Notes under the pieces: model-generated
Told to the model about the DNA's origin: nothing
What the model saw: only the letters and a program-made list of their open reading frames with translations
Databases searched by the model: none
Shown here: piece by piece, positions 1 to 11,724 of the stretch
Position numbering within the stretch: the first letter of the stretch is position 1
How the letters are laid out: every line of letters begins with the position of its first letter
Program-made: the position numbers and the translations under genes
Origin: Halichondria panicea
Taxonomy: Eukaryota; Porifera; Demospongiae; Suberitida; Halichondriidae
Assembly (NCBI RefSeq): GCF_963675165.1
Contig: NC_087385.1
Span: forward strand, 392,501 to 456,500
Direction: 5' to 3'
DNA length: 64,000 nucleotides

Positions 1-630
1 TGTAGAGGTAGCAGTAAGTGCGTGAACACCGACATTGTCTGGAATGAGGCTCCTTAAATCTCCAATCTCGCGACTCGAAAATCATCTCCCCAGGTTTTAA
101 CACAATGGGCTTCATCAACTACTACTGCAACGAGATTCTTTATATACGGTGGTGACAGAAGCGTATTTCGAAAAATACCCTTCGCTAATATGCTCTCTGG
201 GGAGATGAACACCAACTGAGCTTCTCCTTTCAGTACTCTAGCTGTTAATAGCACTACGGTCTGTCTGAGCTTCTCCAACGTATTCCACTGTCAATCCTCC
301 AGCTGCATACTTTTTTTGTTGATCCATCATCAGCGAAGTGAGAGGACTAATACAAAGTACAATGCTTCCAGATGTTCCTGCAAAACAGAAAAAGGCGTAT
401 ATATAGGTACACTCATACAGCAATTTTAGTTCACCTTTCAATTGGTCAAAGGCCATAGGTAATGCAGCAAAGATTACTGACTTTCCATAGCCGGTTGGCA
501 GTGACACAAATGTGTCCTTTCCTCCAATGATTGAATACATTGCTTTCATTTGCTCTGGCTTTAAATAATGGATCCCAATTGCTCTAGCACTCTCAATTAT
601 CACGTCTTGCATCTTCATGTGTCTTTCCAT
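1..630 (-). pseudogene. RecQ-like DNA helicase, decayed 5' fragment
   Basis: Encodes the N-terminal part of a RecQ-family ATP-dependent DNA helicase; the gene runs off the left edge. The ATG is at 630. Exon 1 (435-630) carries Walker A PTGYGKS, a 57-bp GT-AG intron lies at 378-434, and exon 2 continues with SPLTSLMMDQ, then FISPESIL and the DEAH-type box VVVDEAHC. The reading frame breaks twice. Near 240 the frame ends in a stop just after GEAQTDRSAINS, while the continuation (VLKGEAQLVFISPES) lies in another frame. Near 65-70 the frame shifts again, with EIGDLRSLIP in a new frame after DDFRV. Two breaks in conserved helicase sequence suggest a dead copy; assembly error is the alternative. 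RecQ-like copies are often multiplied in invertebrate genomes, so this may be a dispersed copy rather than the cellular RecQ orthologue. Confidence 0.75.
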
Positions 631-1057
631 AGTCTTGCACTATAATTATGTACTAAATCTTGAAAGTCATAAACTAAATGTTCCACACTGATTTTTGACC
701 ACACCTGTACCCATTCAGTGATTGCATGAATTTCACCACACAGTGGGTAACACCCACCACTACACCTACACTATTTGGTTAACACCCAATTATCACTACT
801 AGGTTATCTAACCGCGGCACTTAGGGCCTGACACAAGTGGTGATAGTGAAGTTCACCAGACTCTTGCAAAGAGGCTGGAAATCGAGACTACTGTTGAAGG
901 GGGCAGTCGAGGCTAGTACGTGTGGTGAGTTTTATCACCTCTACTATCTATGGTTTTATAGACTATATATACTAGCCAGAAGTTTGTATGATATTTGTGA
1001 TCTGGATAGCTAAAATGTGTGTATGTATATTGCTCACTGTCCTTTAATATACTGCAG
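631..1057. other. Intergenic spacer / unresolved 5' end of kelch-kinase gene A
   Basis: No convincing coding exon or repeat was recognised. Gene A's first visible exon opens with a splice acceptor, so its true first exon or 5' UTR may lie here, but no clear ATG plus donor could be chosen. Confidence 0.3.
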
Positions 1058-4000
1058 ACAATGTTGAAAGCTGTCTACCACCAGTTGAACCACCACCTCG
1101 TTATGGTCCGTTCTCTACTGCAGCTGACGGATGCCATTACGTGTTGATGGGGAAAGGTCCAGACGTGAGGTCTAACATTATTGCTGTGTGTGATCCAAGC
1201 ACTGAGCTGTGGAGCCTCTTGCCCACCACTGGACCTCTACCCTATGGAGAGCATAGTGGTTGCTCTGTTTGTGTAGGTCGTTGCCTGTACACCTTTGGTG
1301 GTGACGATGGGTCTACTTACTTGAGCAAGCTTGATGGGTCTTCTTACGTCAATGACTTGAGCAAGCTTGATCTGGACACTCTCCAGTGGACCAAAGTTCA
1401 ATCTTGTGGTAGTCAGCCTATGAAAAAGGTTTTCTGTGGACTTGTCAGTGTGAATGAGAGAACTCTGTGCTGCTTTGGAGGACTCTGTATTGAGGGCTCC
1501 ACACAACCAGGATCAACATTCACCAGTCCATGGTCTGATGGACGTGGATTGACGAACGAGTTCCATTTCTTTGATATACAAAATGGTAACTTTTGTCCTT
1601 TGCTGTATGTCTTCATTGCTTACACTTGTAGGATATCTAGCTACCGTATAGCGGGAAATTTTCGTGAAGTGCAACATTTCATGTTTTTCGAGGCAGAGCA
1701 GTTAACATGAATTAAAAACTGGGGTAAACTCCTACGCACCGGGTAGTTCACATGCAGAGCTATTGGTGGGTGTGGTTTCCTGTCATTGAACCTCAAATAT
1801 TAGAACCCACGAAAATTTCTGCTGAGGGCTCTCAAGCCAAATAGCGAAATTTTCGCGGGTTCTATACGGTACTGGTGGAATCTCACCCTCACTCACATAG
1901 GAAACTATGTTTACTTTCTTTCACCATTCTCTAAATTGCCGAACCCCCACTTCCAGGTGTCTGGTCGTCCCCTGAGCTCAGAGGAGAGAGACCTCCTCCC
2001 TGTAGTGACTTCACCTTTACCATGGTGGACCAGCACAGGGCAGTCCTCTTTGGAGGGTACCAATGTGGCCGTTGGGTCAATGATGTCTACGTATTCGATT
2101 TTAGGACCATGGTGAGTTGGAATTAGTACTGCCACATTGAAATGCACAATACTGTGTGTTCACTGTGTGTAGGAGGTCACTAAGGTGAAGCCAGTACAGG
2201 GAGAGCCATGGCCAGTGGAGAGGAGAAGCCATGCTGCCTGTTGTCTCAACTATGGCCAGGACCACCCTCAACTACTGGTGCACGGAGGAGAGGATACTAG
2301 AAACCAGGTATTGGCAGACATGTGGATACTAGATGTGGACACTGGCAAGTGGACAGAGGTGAGAATGGTTTACACAAACTGTTTCAGCCTGAGGCTAGAG
2401 GCTAGTAGTACATGTTTGACTAAATGTGTGGGCGTGTGTTCATGTATATACACGTACCAGTGTGTATATAGTTAAAAGTAATTTACCCGAGGCCCGCCAC
2501 GGGTATATATAGGAGTCTTTGGTTTGTTTGTTTATAATTTCTGAGTCTGCTAACCAGGATGCCATAGCACTGCGTTTACAGCAGGATAGTCTCCACACAA
2601 CAAGTTATTAGTTTTAATAGTGGCAGATTCGATGTTAAAGCTTCGTTGTCGTATAAAAGCGAGGAAAAGCTAAGAAGCTCTACACACGACCTTTATTTGA
2701 GGTAGATCTACACATTTGCAGCTCAAGTAATCCTTTACCATGCAGTCTCTATTAAAAGTAGTTGTTGCATCCTCTGGTTTTATACTATTCACGTAAAACA
2801 GACGAGGGTTAGGACTTCAGTGCTCTATAGGTTGTTTGTTTATGACACATAAGTCTATACTCACCGGGATTCCATGGAGCTGTTTTTGGTTAAAATAAGT
2901 GATTAGTGGCAGATTTTAATGTTAAAGCTTCTTTGTCGAATAAAAGCTAAGAAGCTTGAAATTACACGTTGGCTGCATGGCTAGCTAGCTATATACCCGG
3001 CCTTTATTCGCGAACCCGTATACCAGGAACAATGGAACAATAGAAAGCTAGAATTATAGCTACTTGCTGCTTAGCCGAGGCGCGCGTGGGCGGCCACGGG
3101 TATAGTAGTCTGTTGGTTTGCTTGTTTGTGATGGGCTTTTCTACTCACCTGGATGCCACAGCACTGCGTTTACAGCATGGATAGCCTTCACACAATAACA
3201 TCTTGATTTAAATAGTGGCAGATTTCGATGTTAAAGCTTCTTTGTCGAGCAAAAGCTAGGAAGCTTGATCTTGCACGTTGGCAGCTAGCTAGCTACACGT
3301 GGCCTTGACTATGTATTTGCAGCTGAAGTGATCAGTACCAGGAACAATTGAATAGGGTCAAAGTAGAATTTTAACTGTGTTGACTGGCTCTGGATCAGAG
3401 GAGGTACGAAATCCGTGTCAAAGTTTTAGACACACATTCCTTAGGTCAAAGTTCGAAATGTGTGTGTTAAAGACACGCGGATGACACGCGGATGTCGTAC
3501 CTCCTCTGGCTCTGGATCCTACTCTCCAGCCTGGCACTCAGCCGCCGCACGAGCCATACTTCTCTAAGTCTAAGACTCCAGGCTTCTTTGCTGTGATCCC
3601 AGTCCTCAGTGCATGTCGCATGCATGTACGTTGTTAGTTTAGTTTTATTGATCTTGAGTTGCTGTGCTAGACTAGTCATACATGCTACATGCACTGCATT
3701 TATATAATTATATCACTCCTCTGGTTTCTGTATTATCATGTCACCAGCCGAGGGTTTGCACTTTAGTGCTCTAGTTGTATTGGTTACTATACACCTGTAG
3801 ATCTTTATTTTAAACAACCGACTACAGTGCACTAGTTTTTTGTGCTGTCTGGTTTATGTATTTTGTGCCTTCAGGTGACACTTCCTGAGTCAGTGACGCA
3901 GCGTTACTTCCACTCCATCACTGCCACCAGTCTAAGACCAGGACTCACTGAGGTCCTCGTGTTTGGAGGCAAACCGACTAGTTATAGATACTTAACGACA

Positions 4001-5302
4001 GTTGCTGAGACCACCATACTGAGATTTGGTGAGCAGCTACTAGTACGTGTAACCATGGCGACTATTGTCTAATAGACAAGCACACACAATACATGTGTCA
4101 ATGACTCTGAATGCATATACTGTTACATTTTTTCCTTAATCCTCCCCACAGAGTTGACTGGACCCTCAGCGTCTGTTGCTGGATCCTCAGCTGGGAAGTG
4201 GGCTCTCGTGGATGTGGCCCACAACGACACTAGAGGCTCCACCCAGCGACTGAGTGAGAAGAGGATCAGACAAGCAACTGCTCGTGCCTCATCAGTCAGT
4301 GAGACCAGCGACCACTCCTCTCAAGACCGGGTGAGGGCTCTGGAACAACAGTTACGTGCAGCAGAGCAGAGAGAGCATGACAATCAACGTCACCACCAAC
4401 TACAGTTGCAAGAGAAAGATCGAGAATTGGCTGAGGCCAGCAGAAGAGAAGCTGACCTGTCTGCTCGAATCACAGCTCTAGAGAGGGAGTTAGAAGGCAA
4501 AACGAAAGAGTTGGCAGCGCACAACGCAGAGGTGTGGAGGATTCCGGCCAACAGAGTGATTACGATGAGAACGATTGGCACTGGAAGATGGGGGGAGGTG
4601 CTGGAGGGAACAGTGACTGTGGCCGTCAAGCGACTCTTTGCTGCCATTGTCAACCCACGCAATCTGGAAAGACTCCAGAGAGAAATGATGCTCTTGGCTG
4701 AAGTACGACACCCCAACCTGGTGCAGTTCATTGGGGCAGTGTTTGACCAGTCCCCTCCTCTCATCATCACCGAGCTTCTGGACATGAATCTCCGACAAGC
4801 GTACGAAGAGAATCAACTGGATCCAGGAAACCGCCTCTCGATCTTCATGGATATTGCCCTAGCTCTGAACTACCTGCACCAGCGCTACGATCCCATCATC
4901 CACCGTGATGTGAGTGCTCCCAACGTCCTCCTCCAGCGAATGCCCAACCACCAGTGGAAGGGGAAGGTCTCTGACCTGGGCTCTGCCAACTTCCTGCAGC
5001 ATGCTCATACGATGGGAGAGGGGGCCATAATCTACTCCCCTCCTGAAGTCATCCCTCAACCACTTGCACGACCTCCTCCACAAACTGTCAAGATTGATGT
5101 GTACAGCTACGGCATTGTGTTGGCTGAAGTGACTGCCAGTCGATTTCCGAGTCAAGACAATTTCCCTGAGATGTTTGAGAGAATCAAGAGAGAGCGTCCT
5201 GCAGTGTATGAGCTGATACTCGGCTGTATTGAGAGAGAGCCCAGCCATCGACCCAGCATGTCACAGGTGATGGTGGAACTGAACAAAATAGCACCCTTTT
5301 AA
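1058..5302 (+). CDS. Kelch-coiled-coil-protein kinase fusion, gene A (5' end unresolved)
   Basis: Visible exons: 1058-1585, 1957-2111, 2173-2358, 3875-4028 and 4152-5302, all with GT-AG borders. Exons 1-4 encode kelch-type repeats (FGG motifs followed by W and L/V-rich strands), expected to form a beta-propeller for protein binding. The last exon starts with a linker and a Glu/Arg-rich coiled coil, then a kinase domain with glycine loop IGTGRWGEV, VAVKRL lysine, catalytic loop HRDVSAPN, a DLG in place of DFG, and SPPEV in place of APE. This resembles tyrosine-kinase-like (TKL) kinases. The protein ends LNKIAPF. The first exon begins at an acceptor (ctgcag before 1058) with the frame two bases in, so an upstream exon is missing from this model. 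Exon 1 has an in-frame 36-nt duplication (near 1321-1378). Intron 1 holds a 230-bp inverted-repeat element and intron 3 holds degenerate repeats and a second element. Closest relatives are genes B and C in this window. Substrate unknown. Confidence 0.8.
1642..1871. mobile_element. MITE, TACCGTATAGCGGG family, in gene A intron 1
   Basis: A 230-bp element starts TACCGTATAGCGGGAAATTT and ends in the inverted equivalent (GCGGGTTCTATACGGTA). A diverged copy of the whole element lies at 23359-23602. It has no coding capacity, so it is a non-autonomous inverted-repeat element. TA at each end may be the target duplication. Confidence 0.75.
2480..3310. repeat. Three imperfect direct repeats in gene A intron 3
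   Basis: Segments near 2485-2700, 2825-2960 and 3072-3300 share a common core: a GTTTGTTTGTTT-like run, then CCAGGATGCCATAGCACTGC, then a stretch around GTTAAAGCTTCTTTGTCG. They look like decayed tandem copies of one repeat inside the large 1.5-kb intron. No coding potential was recognised. Confidence 0.55.
3396..3508. mobile_element. 113-bp hAT-like MITE with 9-bp target duplication
   Basis: The ends are CAGAGGAGGTACGAAATCCG and its inverted counterpart (one mismatch over about 20 bp). The element is flanked by perfect copies of GCTCTGGAT at 3387-3395 and 3509-3517. CAGAGG termini with an 8-9 bp duplication fit hAT-type transposition. It lies in gene A intron 3. Confidence 0.75.
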
Positions 5303-5661
5303 TTGTTAGTTTTTGTTCAAGCCGGTATTGAGCTACATGTGTTTTTTGTATGCTTAGTGATTACATGTATAGTACCTTAATTCTTTTCTATCTACTTTTG
5401 TGGCAATTATGTGTTGCTAAATGTTAAAAGTGGGCGGGGCTGCTTATGGCCAAAGTGACAATTACCGGTATGTCATAGATAGAACTTCTAGCTCTATGGC
5501 CCAGCCAGTTTTGAGAAGTAACTTCAGTGTTCATGACATGTACGTGAGTTCAGAGCTACTATAGCTAGCTAGATCTAGATGTACATGTATCATTTTATAA
5601 ACAAGGTATAGATGCATGCATATTATTATTATATTAATCACTGTCTTCACTCCTGCAGACA
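5303..5661. other. Spacer between kelch genes A and B
   Basis: The spacer holds the A 3' end and the B 5' flank. A ctgcag acceptor-like site precedes 5659, mirroring the acceptor before gene A's first visible exon, so B may also have a short upstream non-coding exon. Nothing else was recognised. Confidence 0.35.
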
Positions 5662-7776
5662 ATGCAAGCACGGCTTCGCTCCATTTTTCGTCTGTCACCA
5701 GTTGAACCATCACCTCGTTGGAGTCAATTCTCTGCTGCTGACGGACGCCATTACATGTGGAGGGGGGATGGTCCAGGACTGGGGTCTAACATCATTGTTG
5801 TGTATGATCCAAGCACTGAGCTGTGGAGCTTCTTGCCCACCACTGGACCTCTACCCCCTGGAGAGTATGATGGTTGCTCTGTTTGTGTAGGTCGTTGCCT
5901 GTACACCTTTGGTGGTTATGATGGGTCTTCTTACTTCAATGACATGAGCAAGCTTGATCTGGACACTCTCCAGTGGACGAAAGTTCAAACCTCTGGTAGT
6001 CAGCCTATGAAAAAGAGTGGTTGTGGACTTGTCCGTGTGAATGAGAGAACTCTGTGCTGCTTTGGAGGAGTCGGTATTGAGGGCCCCACACAACCAGGGT
6101 CAACATTCACCAAGACTGGATGGCCTGATGGAAGTGGACGGACAAACGAGTTCCATTTATTTAATATTCAAAATGGTAAGTTGTCAACATGCACATTCAC
6201 TGTAAGTTTTCATTTCATACACTTCTACTAGAGTCCCACCCTCACTCACGATCACATAGGAAACCATGTTCACTTTTAATTTTATAAGAATTTTTTAAAT
6301 TACCACTTCCAGGTGTCTGGTCCTCCCCTGAGCTCAGAGGAGAGAGACCTCCTCCCTGTAGTAGCTTCACCTTCACCAGTGTGGACCAGCACAGGGCAGT
6401 CCTCTTTGGAGGGTGGCAATCTGGTCATCGTGGTAGGCTCAATGAAGTCTACTTGTTTGACTTCAATACCATGGTGAGTTGGAATTAGTACTGCCACATT
6501 GAAATGCACAATACTGTGTGTTCACTGTGTGTAGGAGGTCACTAAGGTGAAGCCAGTACAGGGAGAGCCATGGCCAGTGGAGAGGTCATTCCATGCGGCC
6601 TGTTGTCTCAACTATGACCAGGACCACCCTCAACTACTGGTGTACGGAGGAGTGGATAATGGCAACAAGACACTGGGGGACATGTGGGTACTGGATGTAG
6701 ACTCTGTCAAGTGGACAGAGGTGAGTATTCAACCTGGACTTCATCTAGTGGGGGGGGGGGGGCTGGCCTTCTCCCCCAAACTTTTAATTACCCTGTCAAC
6801 CTGAGGCCAGTTGTAACATTGCAATTGTACACAGCTATAGGTGTACAATGCTACGTACATGTATAGCTACTGTGTACCGCATGTATTATCATTGCTGCAT
6901 GTATTATATGTATTTTTTGTCTCCATGCAGGTGACACCTCCTGAGTCAATGGCACCACGTTACTGGCACTCCATCACTGCCACCAGTCTGGGACCAGGAC
7001 TCACCGAGGTCCTCGTGTTTGGAGGCAAATTGGTGGATTATACGACAGTTGCTGAGTCCACCATACTGAGATTTGGTGAGCAGCTACTAGTACATATAGC
7101 CATGGCAACTATTGTCTGATAGACAAGTACAGTAGACTCTCGTTAATCCGGTCACCCTTGGGACCATGCAGCTTGGCCGAAATAGCGAGGTGGCTGTAGC
7201 TCAGGAAATAGCCGCGGCTTAAAAACGACCTTACCTCGAATCTAATGACTACTTTTGCGGTTCTTGTCTCGAGGATAATGTAGGATAATGAATCATTCTG
7301 TTCTCTATTTAAGTGTAATCCAATTTTATTTGCTAACTACACCCAAACGTCATATCCGGCCGTAATATACGTATAAAATTACATTGAAAACCTTGTTTGG
7401 GACAGCCAGCACTAGCCGGTAAACGGAATAGCGAGTGGCCGTACTTCAGGGTGAGTTTTGTGCAGTAAACATATAGATAGCATTCCGTGCCAAGCCAAAT
7501 GGCCGGTATATCGAGGTGGCCGTACTTCAGAGAGCCAGAATAGCGAGAGTCTACTGTACACACAATACATGTGTCAATGACTCTGAATGCATATACTGTT
7601 ACATTTATTCCTTAATCCCCCCTACAGAGTTGACTGGACCCTCAGCGTCTGTTGCTGGACCTTTGGCTGGGAAGTGGGCTCTCGTGGATGTGGCCCACAG
7701 AGACACTAGAGGCTCCGCCCAGCGACTGAGAGAGAAGAAGATCAGACAAGCAACTGCTCGTACCTGTACGAGCTGA
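5662..7776 (+). pseudogene. Kelch gene B, kinase domain deleted (truncated paralogue of A and C)
   Basis: Exons 5662-6175, 6313-6473, 6535-6720, 6931-7075 and 7628-7776 splice to 385 codons (384 aa), with all borders GT-AG and at positions equivalent to gene C. The kelch part is intact, so a kelch-only protein could still be made. The last exon reaches QATART and then, after a few junction bases, joins sequence equivalent to the C-terminal lobe of the kinase (TACGAGCTGATACTCC), out of frame, giving a stop at 7774-7776. Remnants of the kinase tail continue to about 7835 with further small deletions. Relative to A about 0.9 kb is missing, including the glycine loop, lysine, HRD and DLG motifs. 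Either a pseudogene or a kelch-only derivative; the intact upstream frame leaves both open. Intron 4 carries a 427-bp inverted-repeat insertion. Confidence 0.75.
7130..7556. mobile_element. 427-bp MITE with TA duplication, in gene B intron 4
   Basis: The element begins CAGTAGACTCTCGTTAATCC and ends with the inverted form GCGAGAGTCTACTG, flanked by TA at 7128-7129 and 7557-7558. The paralogous intron of gene C (about 14583-14605) has the uninterrupted sequence GACAAGTACACACAATAC, an empty site with a single TA. This establishes an insertion with TA duplication, as for Tc1/mariner/pogo-type elements. It is non-coding. Confidence 0.85.
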
Positions 7777-8051
7777 TACTCCACTGTATTGATAGAGCCA
7801 GCCATCGTCCCAGCATGGCACAAACTGAACAGAATAGCTAGCATCATATTTTAACTTTGGTAGTTCTGTTATTATGTCTTTATTGTAAGTACCTTCCTTT
7901 TTTTTAGCGGTAATAGGTATATGATTATCTAATTATATGTATATCTACAAAACGATTAATTTTTTGTCAAAATTGATAGCTTAATAGTGTGATATAAATA
8001 TATGATTGTTAAAAATTGGGCCATCATAAACGAGAATATTTTAGAGCTAGA
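7777..8051. other. 3' flank of gene B and PYROXD1
   Basis: The stretch holds the decayed kinase tail of gene B (to about 7835), then AT-rich sequence between two convergent genes. No other feature was recognised. Confidence 0.4.
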
Positions 8052-11000
8052 TCAGTCAAAATAGTCCTCAATGTCTACCCCGGGGTCCAGTAGACTCTCT
8101 CCAAACCTGCTCAAGTCCATCCCATTCAGAATCAGGTTCTCAAATGTTTCCTGCACAGAAAGAGATAGCAAATTAATGAGAGTATTTTGTGTGAGTGGGA
8201 GAGAAGCAATGGATTACTGGATCAACGAACGGTAATAAAAATTAAAGTTATGGCTGTTGAAAGATATTTACTGTGGGGGAAATTTGATGAACCGATGACC
8301 CCGCCCCCTCACCTCTAGGTCCGTGTCTCCAATGAGCACCGCCCCCACCATCCGCCCACTCACCAGCACCACCTTGATGTACTCAACACCTGGAGCAAGG
8401 AAACACATCAGTCAGTACACTAGAATTAACGCTACCATTCACAACTTGCCTCAGGGAAAGAATTAAGTACAGAGTACAGTTACTGTCTATTGTGGTCACA
8501 TTATAAAGGACCCCAAAGTCCCCCCATAGCATGTGTTTGGACCTGTGTTAGCAGCTACGCCACCTCTTTATGGCCAAGGTCCACCACTATAAAAAGATAA
8601 TGAATACATACAAGAGTACATTCGGCCACTGGGAAATATCAACAAAACAAGTGCTAGCTATTGGGTACAGGCCTACACAATTAAGTGCCAGTACATTGTA
8701 CACTCATGGCTAGAGTACTGAGGGACCACCATTACCCACCTTTGGTGGTCCTGATGATGAGCTCATGGTCAGTGCCCAGTCCCTGTCCATTGTAACAGCC
8801 GAGGAGCACCACCTTGTGACCAAAGAAACGAGTCACATGAGCAAACAGTTCAAAACAAAAGTCCAGCATCACATCTTCACCCCCTACAGCAGAGAGAAAC
8901 ACATCATCACTCCACGAGAGAAGAAGCTGAGCTGCATGTTATTAATTGTACGTACACTTACAAACAAACAATTTTAGCTGAACATAATTATGATGAGTTT
9001 GAACTGGTAGCCTAATAAATCAGAAGGTGGTGAGAAGGCTTCAACTAGCCACAGTAGAGAGAGTAGTATCATTGGTGGGGGGGGGGGGTCTAGTGTGAAC
9101 TCACTGAGATGAGCATCCATGCACTTGGCAGCGTAGGCCCCCATCTGTCTGGCCTGGGTCCACAGACGCATCTACACAGATCGAGGGAGACAGCACACAT
9201 GAGGACACTCTTTAGATCTAAGGCAATCAATTCAGATTTCACACAATGAACATTTAACCAGAATGTTCTACTTTGAGACCCTCCCCACACACACATAGTA
9301 CACATAGTACACTATACACACACCCACACAGTTAGCAATCACATCCCCTCCTAGTATAAGCCCCCTCTCCTGACACATCACATGATACCGACTACTCCAC
9401 TCACTGGGAACCATGTCCTAGAGTGATCCCTCCAGTCCACACTACACACATCACCAGCTGCATACAAATTAGGCACACTGCTCCTCATTTCAGTGTCAAC
9501 GATTATCCCACCATCTTCCGCTAGTTTCAACTCTCTGTCATCATTTATTGCCTCTCTTAGCCAGCCCGTGTTGGGTGATACCCCAGTTGCAGATATCACT
9601 ACATCACAACCGTACACTCTGCCATTACTCAGCCTCACAAACACAGGCCAGTCCGTAACTTGAGTAGTTCCTTCTGCCACTAAGTTTCCTCGTGCACTGT
9701 CAGCACTTTCTAGAGGGGTTTCCCCTTTATTGTCCGAGCTTTGAGCCTCTGTTTTTGGTTTCTGTGGGTGTGGCCAATCTGACGGATGCAAGCCGCTGGC
9801 GTTCAGTTGTCCTGGAGTCAGTACATCAGTCACTGTGCACTCGTACTCAATATTGACATGCGGGTACCCCTGTGGGGGGTAGGACGATAATTATCACTGT
9901 ACCCCTGTGGGGGGGAGATGATGATAATTATCACATGTATGCAGAAAATCTGGAAAATGTTTGCCTTCAAAATCATAACTACCTTGTGTTTGTCCCGCCC
10001 AGTGAGGCTGAGCTCCACACTCCAGTCCGGCCCTAGGGCACTACCACACTCTCCCTTCTCTCCTTTACTGCCTCCACAGACAGTGTATTTTGTACGCTTG
10101 TGAACTCTGACCTTGTCGGGAGAGCTAGACTCGGAGAGATGGGGAAGAAAGAAAGTTGCAGCTCCTCCATCAAAAAATGTGTGTCCAATAGATTTGTCCT
10201 TGATGACCCACACGACCTCACACCCCCGCACTTCGTACCTGTAGTGAGTGGGCGGGGCTATGTATACACAACTGACTAACAGGAAGAGAGGTGTCATGTA
10301 TGTTGTAATATTATTCAACTCACACTAGTTCAATGGCGATGCCTCCGTTGCCCACGACAACTATCCTACGAGCATTGCCAAGTCTCTTCTGGAACTCCTG
10401 TCAGGAATGGAGGGACAAGTGGACACACACACACACTGACACACTGGATGCATGGCTCTCACCAGCACACTCTCTGTGTCCCTGATACCCATCACATGCT
10501 CACTCTTGTTAGGGATGACCTGTACACAGAGAGAGAGAGAGTGAGATGGCACAAGATAATGATGAGAGGAATAGATATCTAGCCACCAGTCTTTGTAACA
10601 GTGGCATAAATAAATTATAGAATATAGTCTTGCTATGAGCTATACAGAATATAAACAATGTAGATCGTCCAAACTCAAGCTAATGGGCTGGGCTCATACC
10701 CAAAACAGCTAAAATACAGCCTTTGACCTTTACAAACATCTTTGAACGGCCACAACTTTAGTTCTGTTAATCCAGTAACGTTTTATATATATAGACACAC
10801 CCTCTACTTACGCTGGGGATTCCCCCTGTACAGATGCACAGTTTGTGGTAGTGGACACACCCACCAGTCCAGTGGATGATCTGGTGACACAGATTCAGTT
10901 GTGTGACAGTGGAGTGGATGACAGTGACGTTGGGGCAGGTCTCAGTGAGGTAGTCCCCACCCCTCTCACACACGTCAAACACCTCCAGAGAACGAGAAAT

Positions 11001-11389
11001 CTGACACACACACACAGAGAGAAATGGGCAATTTATAGGCCATAAGATAGTTTTTTTTCGTACACTCTACCTTCACAAAGTTGACTGCAGCTTTGATGAG
11101 AGGAGAGCTACTGATCAGAATAATCCTCGAGTCGGGGTTCAATCTGGAGAGCTAGTGTGTGAGGTGTGGGGTGTGGGGGTGTGGGAAGTGTGTGTTAGGT
11201 GTGGGGAGGAGGTGTGGGTGTGGGGGCTTCTTTTTTTCTAAAGCGCGGCCTGGACCTGAGACTATGGGTGGGCAGTGTGGGTAGTATCGCGTGCACGCAC
11301 GATGCATAATTTCAGCTCACCTCTTGTGCACAAGTGACTCCAGCTATTCCTCCCCCCACAATCACAAGGACTGGACCACTGGTAGTCAT
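8052..11389 (-). CDS. PYROXD1: Pyridine nucleotide-disulphide oxidoreductase domain protein 1
   Basis: FAD/NAD(P)H-binding oxidoreductase; animal PYROXD1 is a nuclear/cytoplasmic reductase reported to protect the tRNA ligase complex. Eleven exons, read 5' to 3' on the minus strand: 11321-11389, 11071-11151, 10812-11000, 10463-10519, 10324-10397, 9983-10238, 9405-9869, 9105-9171, 8740-8883, 8313-8389 and 8052-8150. They total 1578 nt, 525 aa, close to the human protein (500 aa). The N-terminus has the FAD-binding Rossmann motif VIVGGGIAG, exon 5 the NAD-binding motif [13 protein letters not shown], and exon 7 ATGVSPN and NLYAAGDVC. Exon 8 encodes [17 protein letters not shown], and the C-terminus ends in [11 protein letters not shown], all diagnostic. 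The gene is divergent from kelch gene C, 335 bp away. The acceptor of exon 7 is duplicated (see the separate entry). Confidence 0.93.
9866..9916 (-). repeat. Tandemly duplicated splice acceptor in PYROXD1
   Basis: The acceptor before exon 7 (exon edge 9869) is repeated 35 bp upstream in the gene (exon edge 9904), within a duplication of CCCCCCACAGGGGTAC plus ATAATTATC-containing spacer. Using the outer site would add 35 nt and shift the frame, so the inner site must be preferred for a functional product. Confidence 0.7.
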
Positions 11390-11724
11390 GGTGGTGCGGT
11401 GCAAGTGAGTAGGAGCACTCTTGAAGACATACGATCGAGCACAAGTATAGTCAGTCACAGATATACATGTACCGGTATGCTATAGCTAATGAATAGAGTC
11501 AAGTGTGTGGGGGGGGGGGGGAGGCATATAATATATATAATTATACTGACCTCAGTGCTAGTGAAAAGTGTCTACGTGTATAGATCTAGCCTATTATACA
11601 TCTATAAACTTATCTCACCTTGTGGACATTGACAATTCGAATTGAAAGCTAGATCTAGATCTAGCTCGGCTTTTGTTAAATACTACAACTCTTTTCTTGG
11701 TCGACTCCCAGTTGATAATTAATT
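11390..11724. promoter_or_regulatory. Shared divergent promoter, PYROXD1 / kelch-kinase gene C
   Basis: Only 335 bp separates the ATG of PYROXD1 (minus) from the ATG of gene C (plus), so the region must hold both promoters. It contains a poly-G run at about 11509-11521 and AT-rich stretches. No specific factor site is claimed. Confidence 0.5.
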
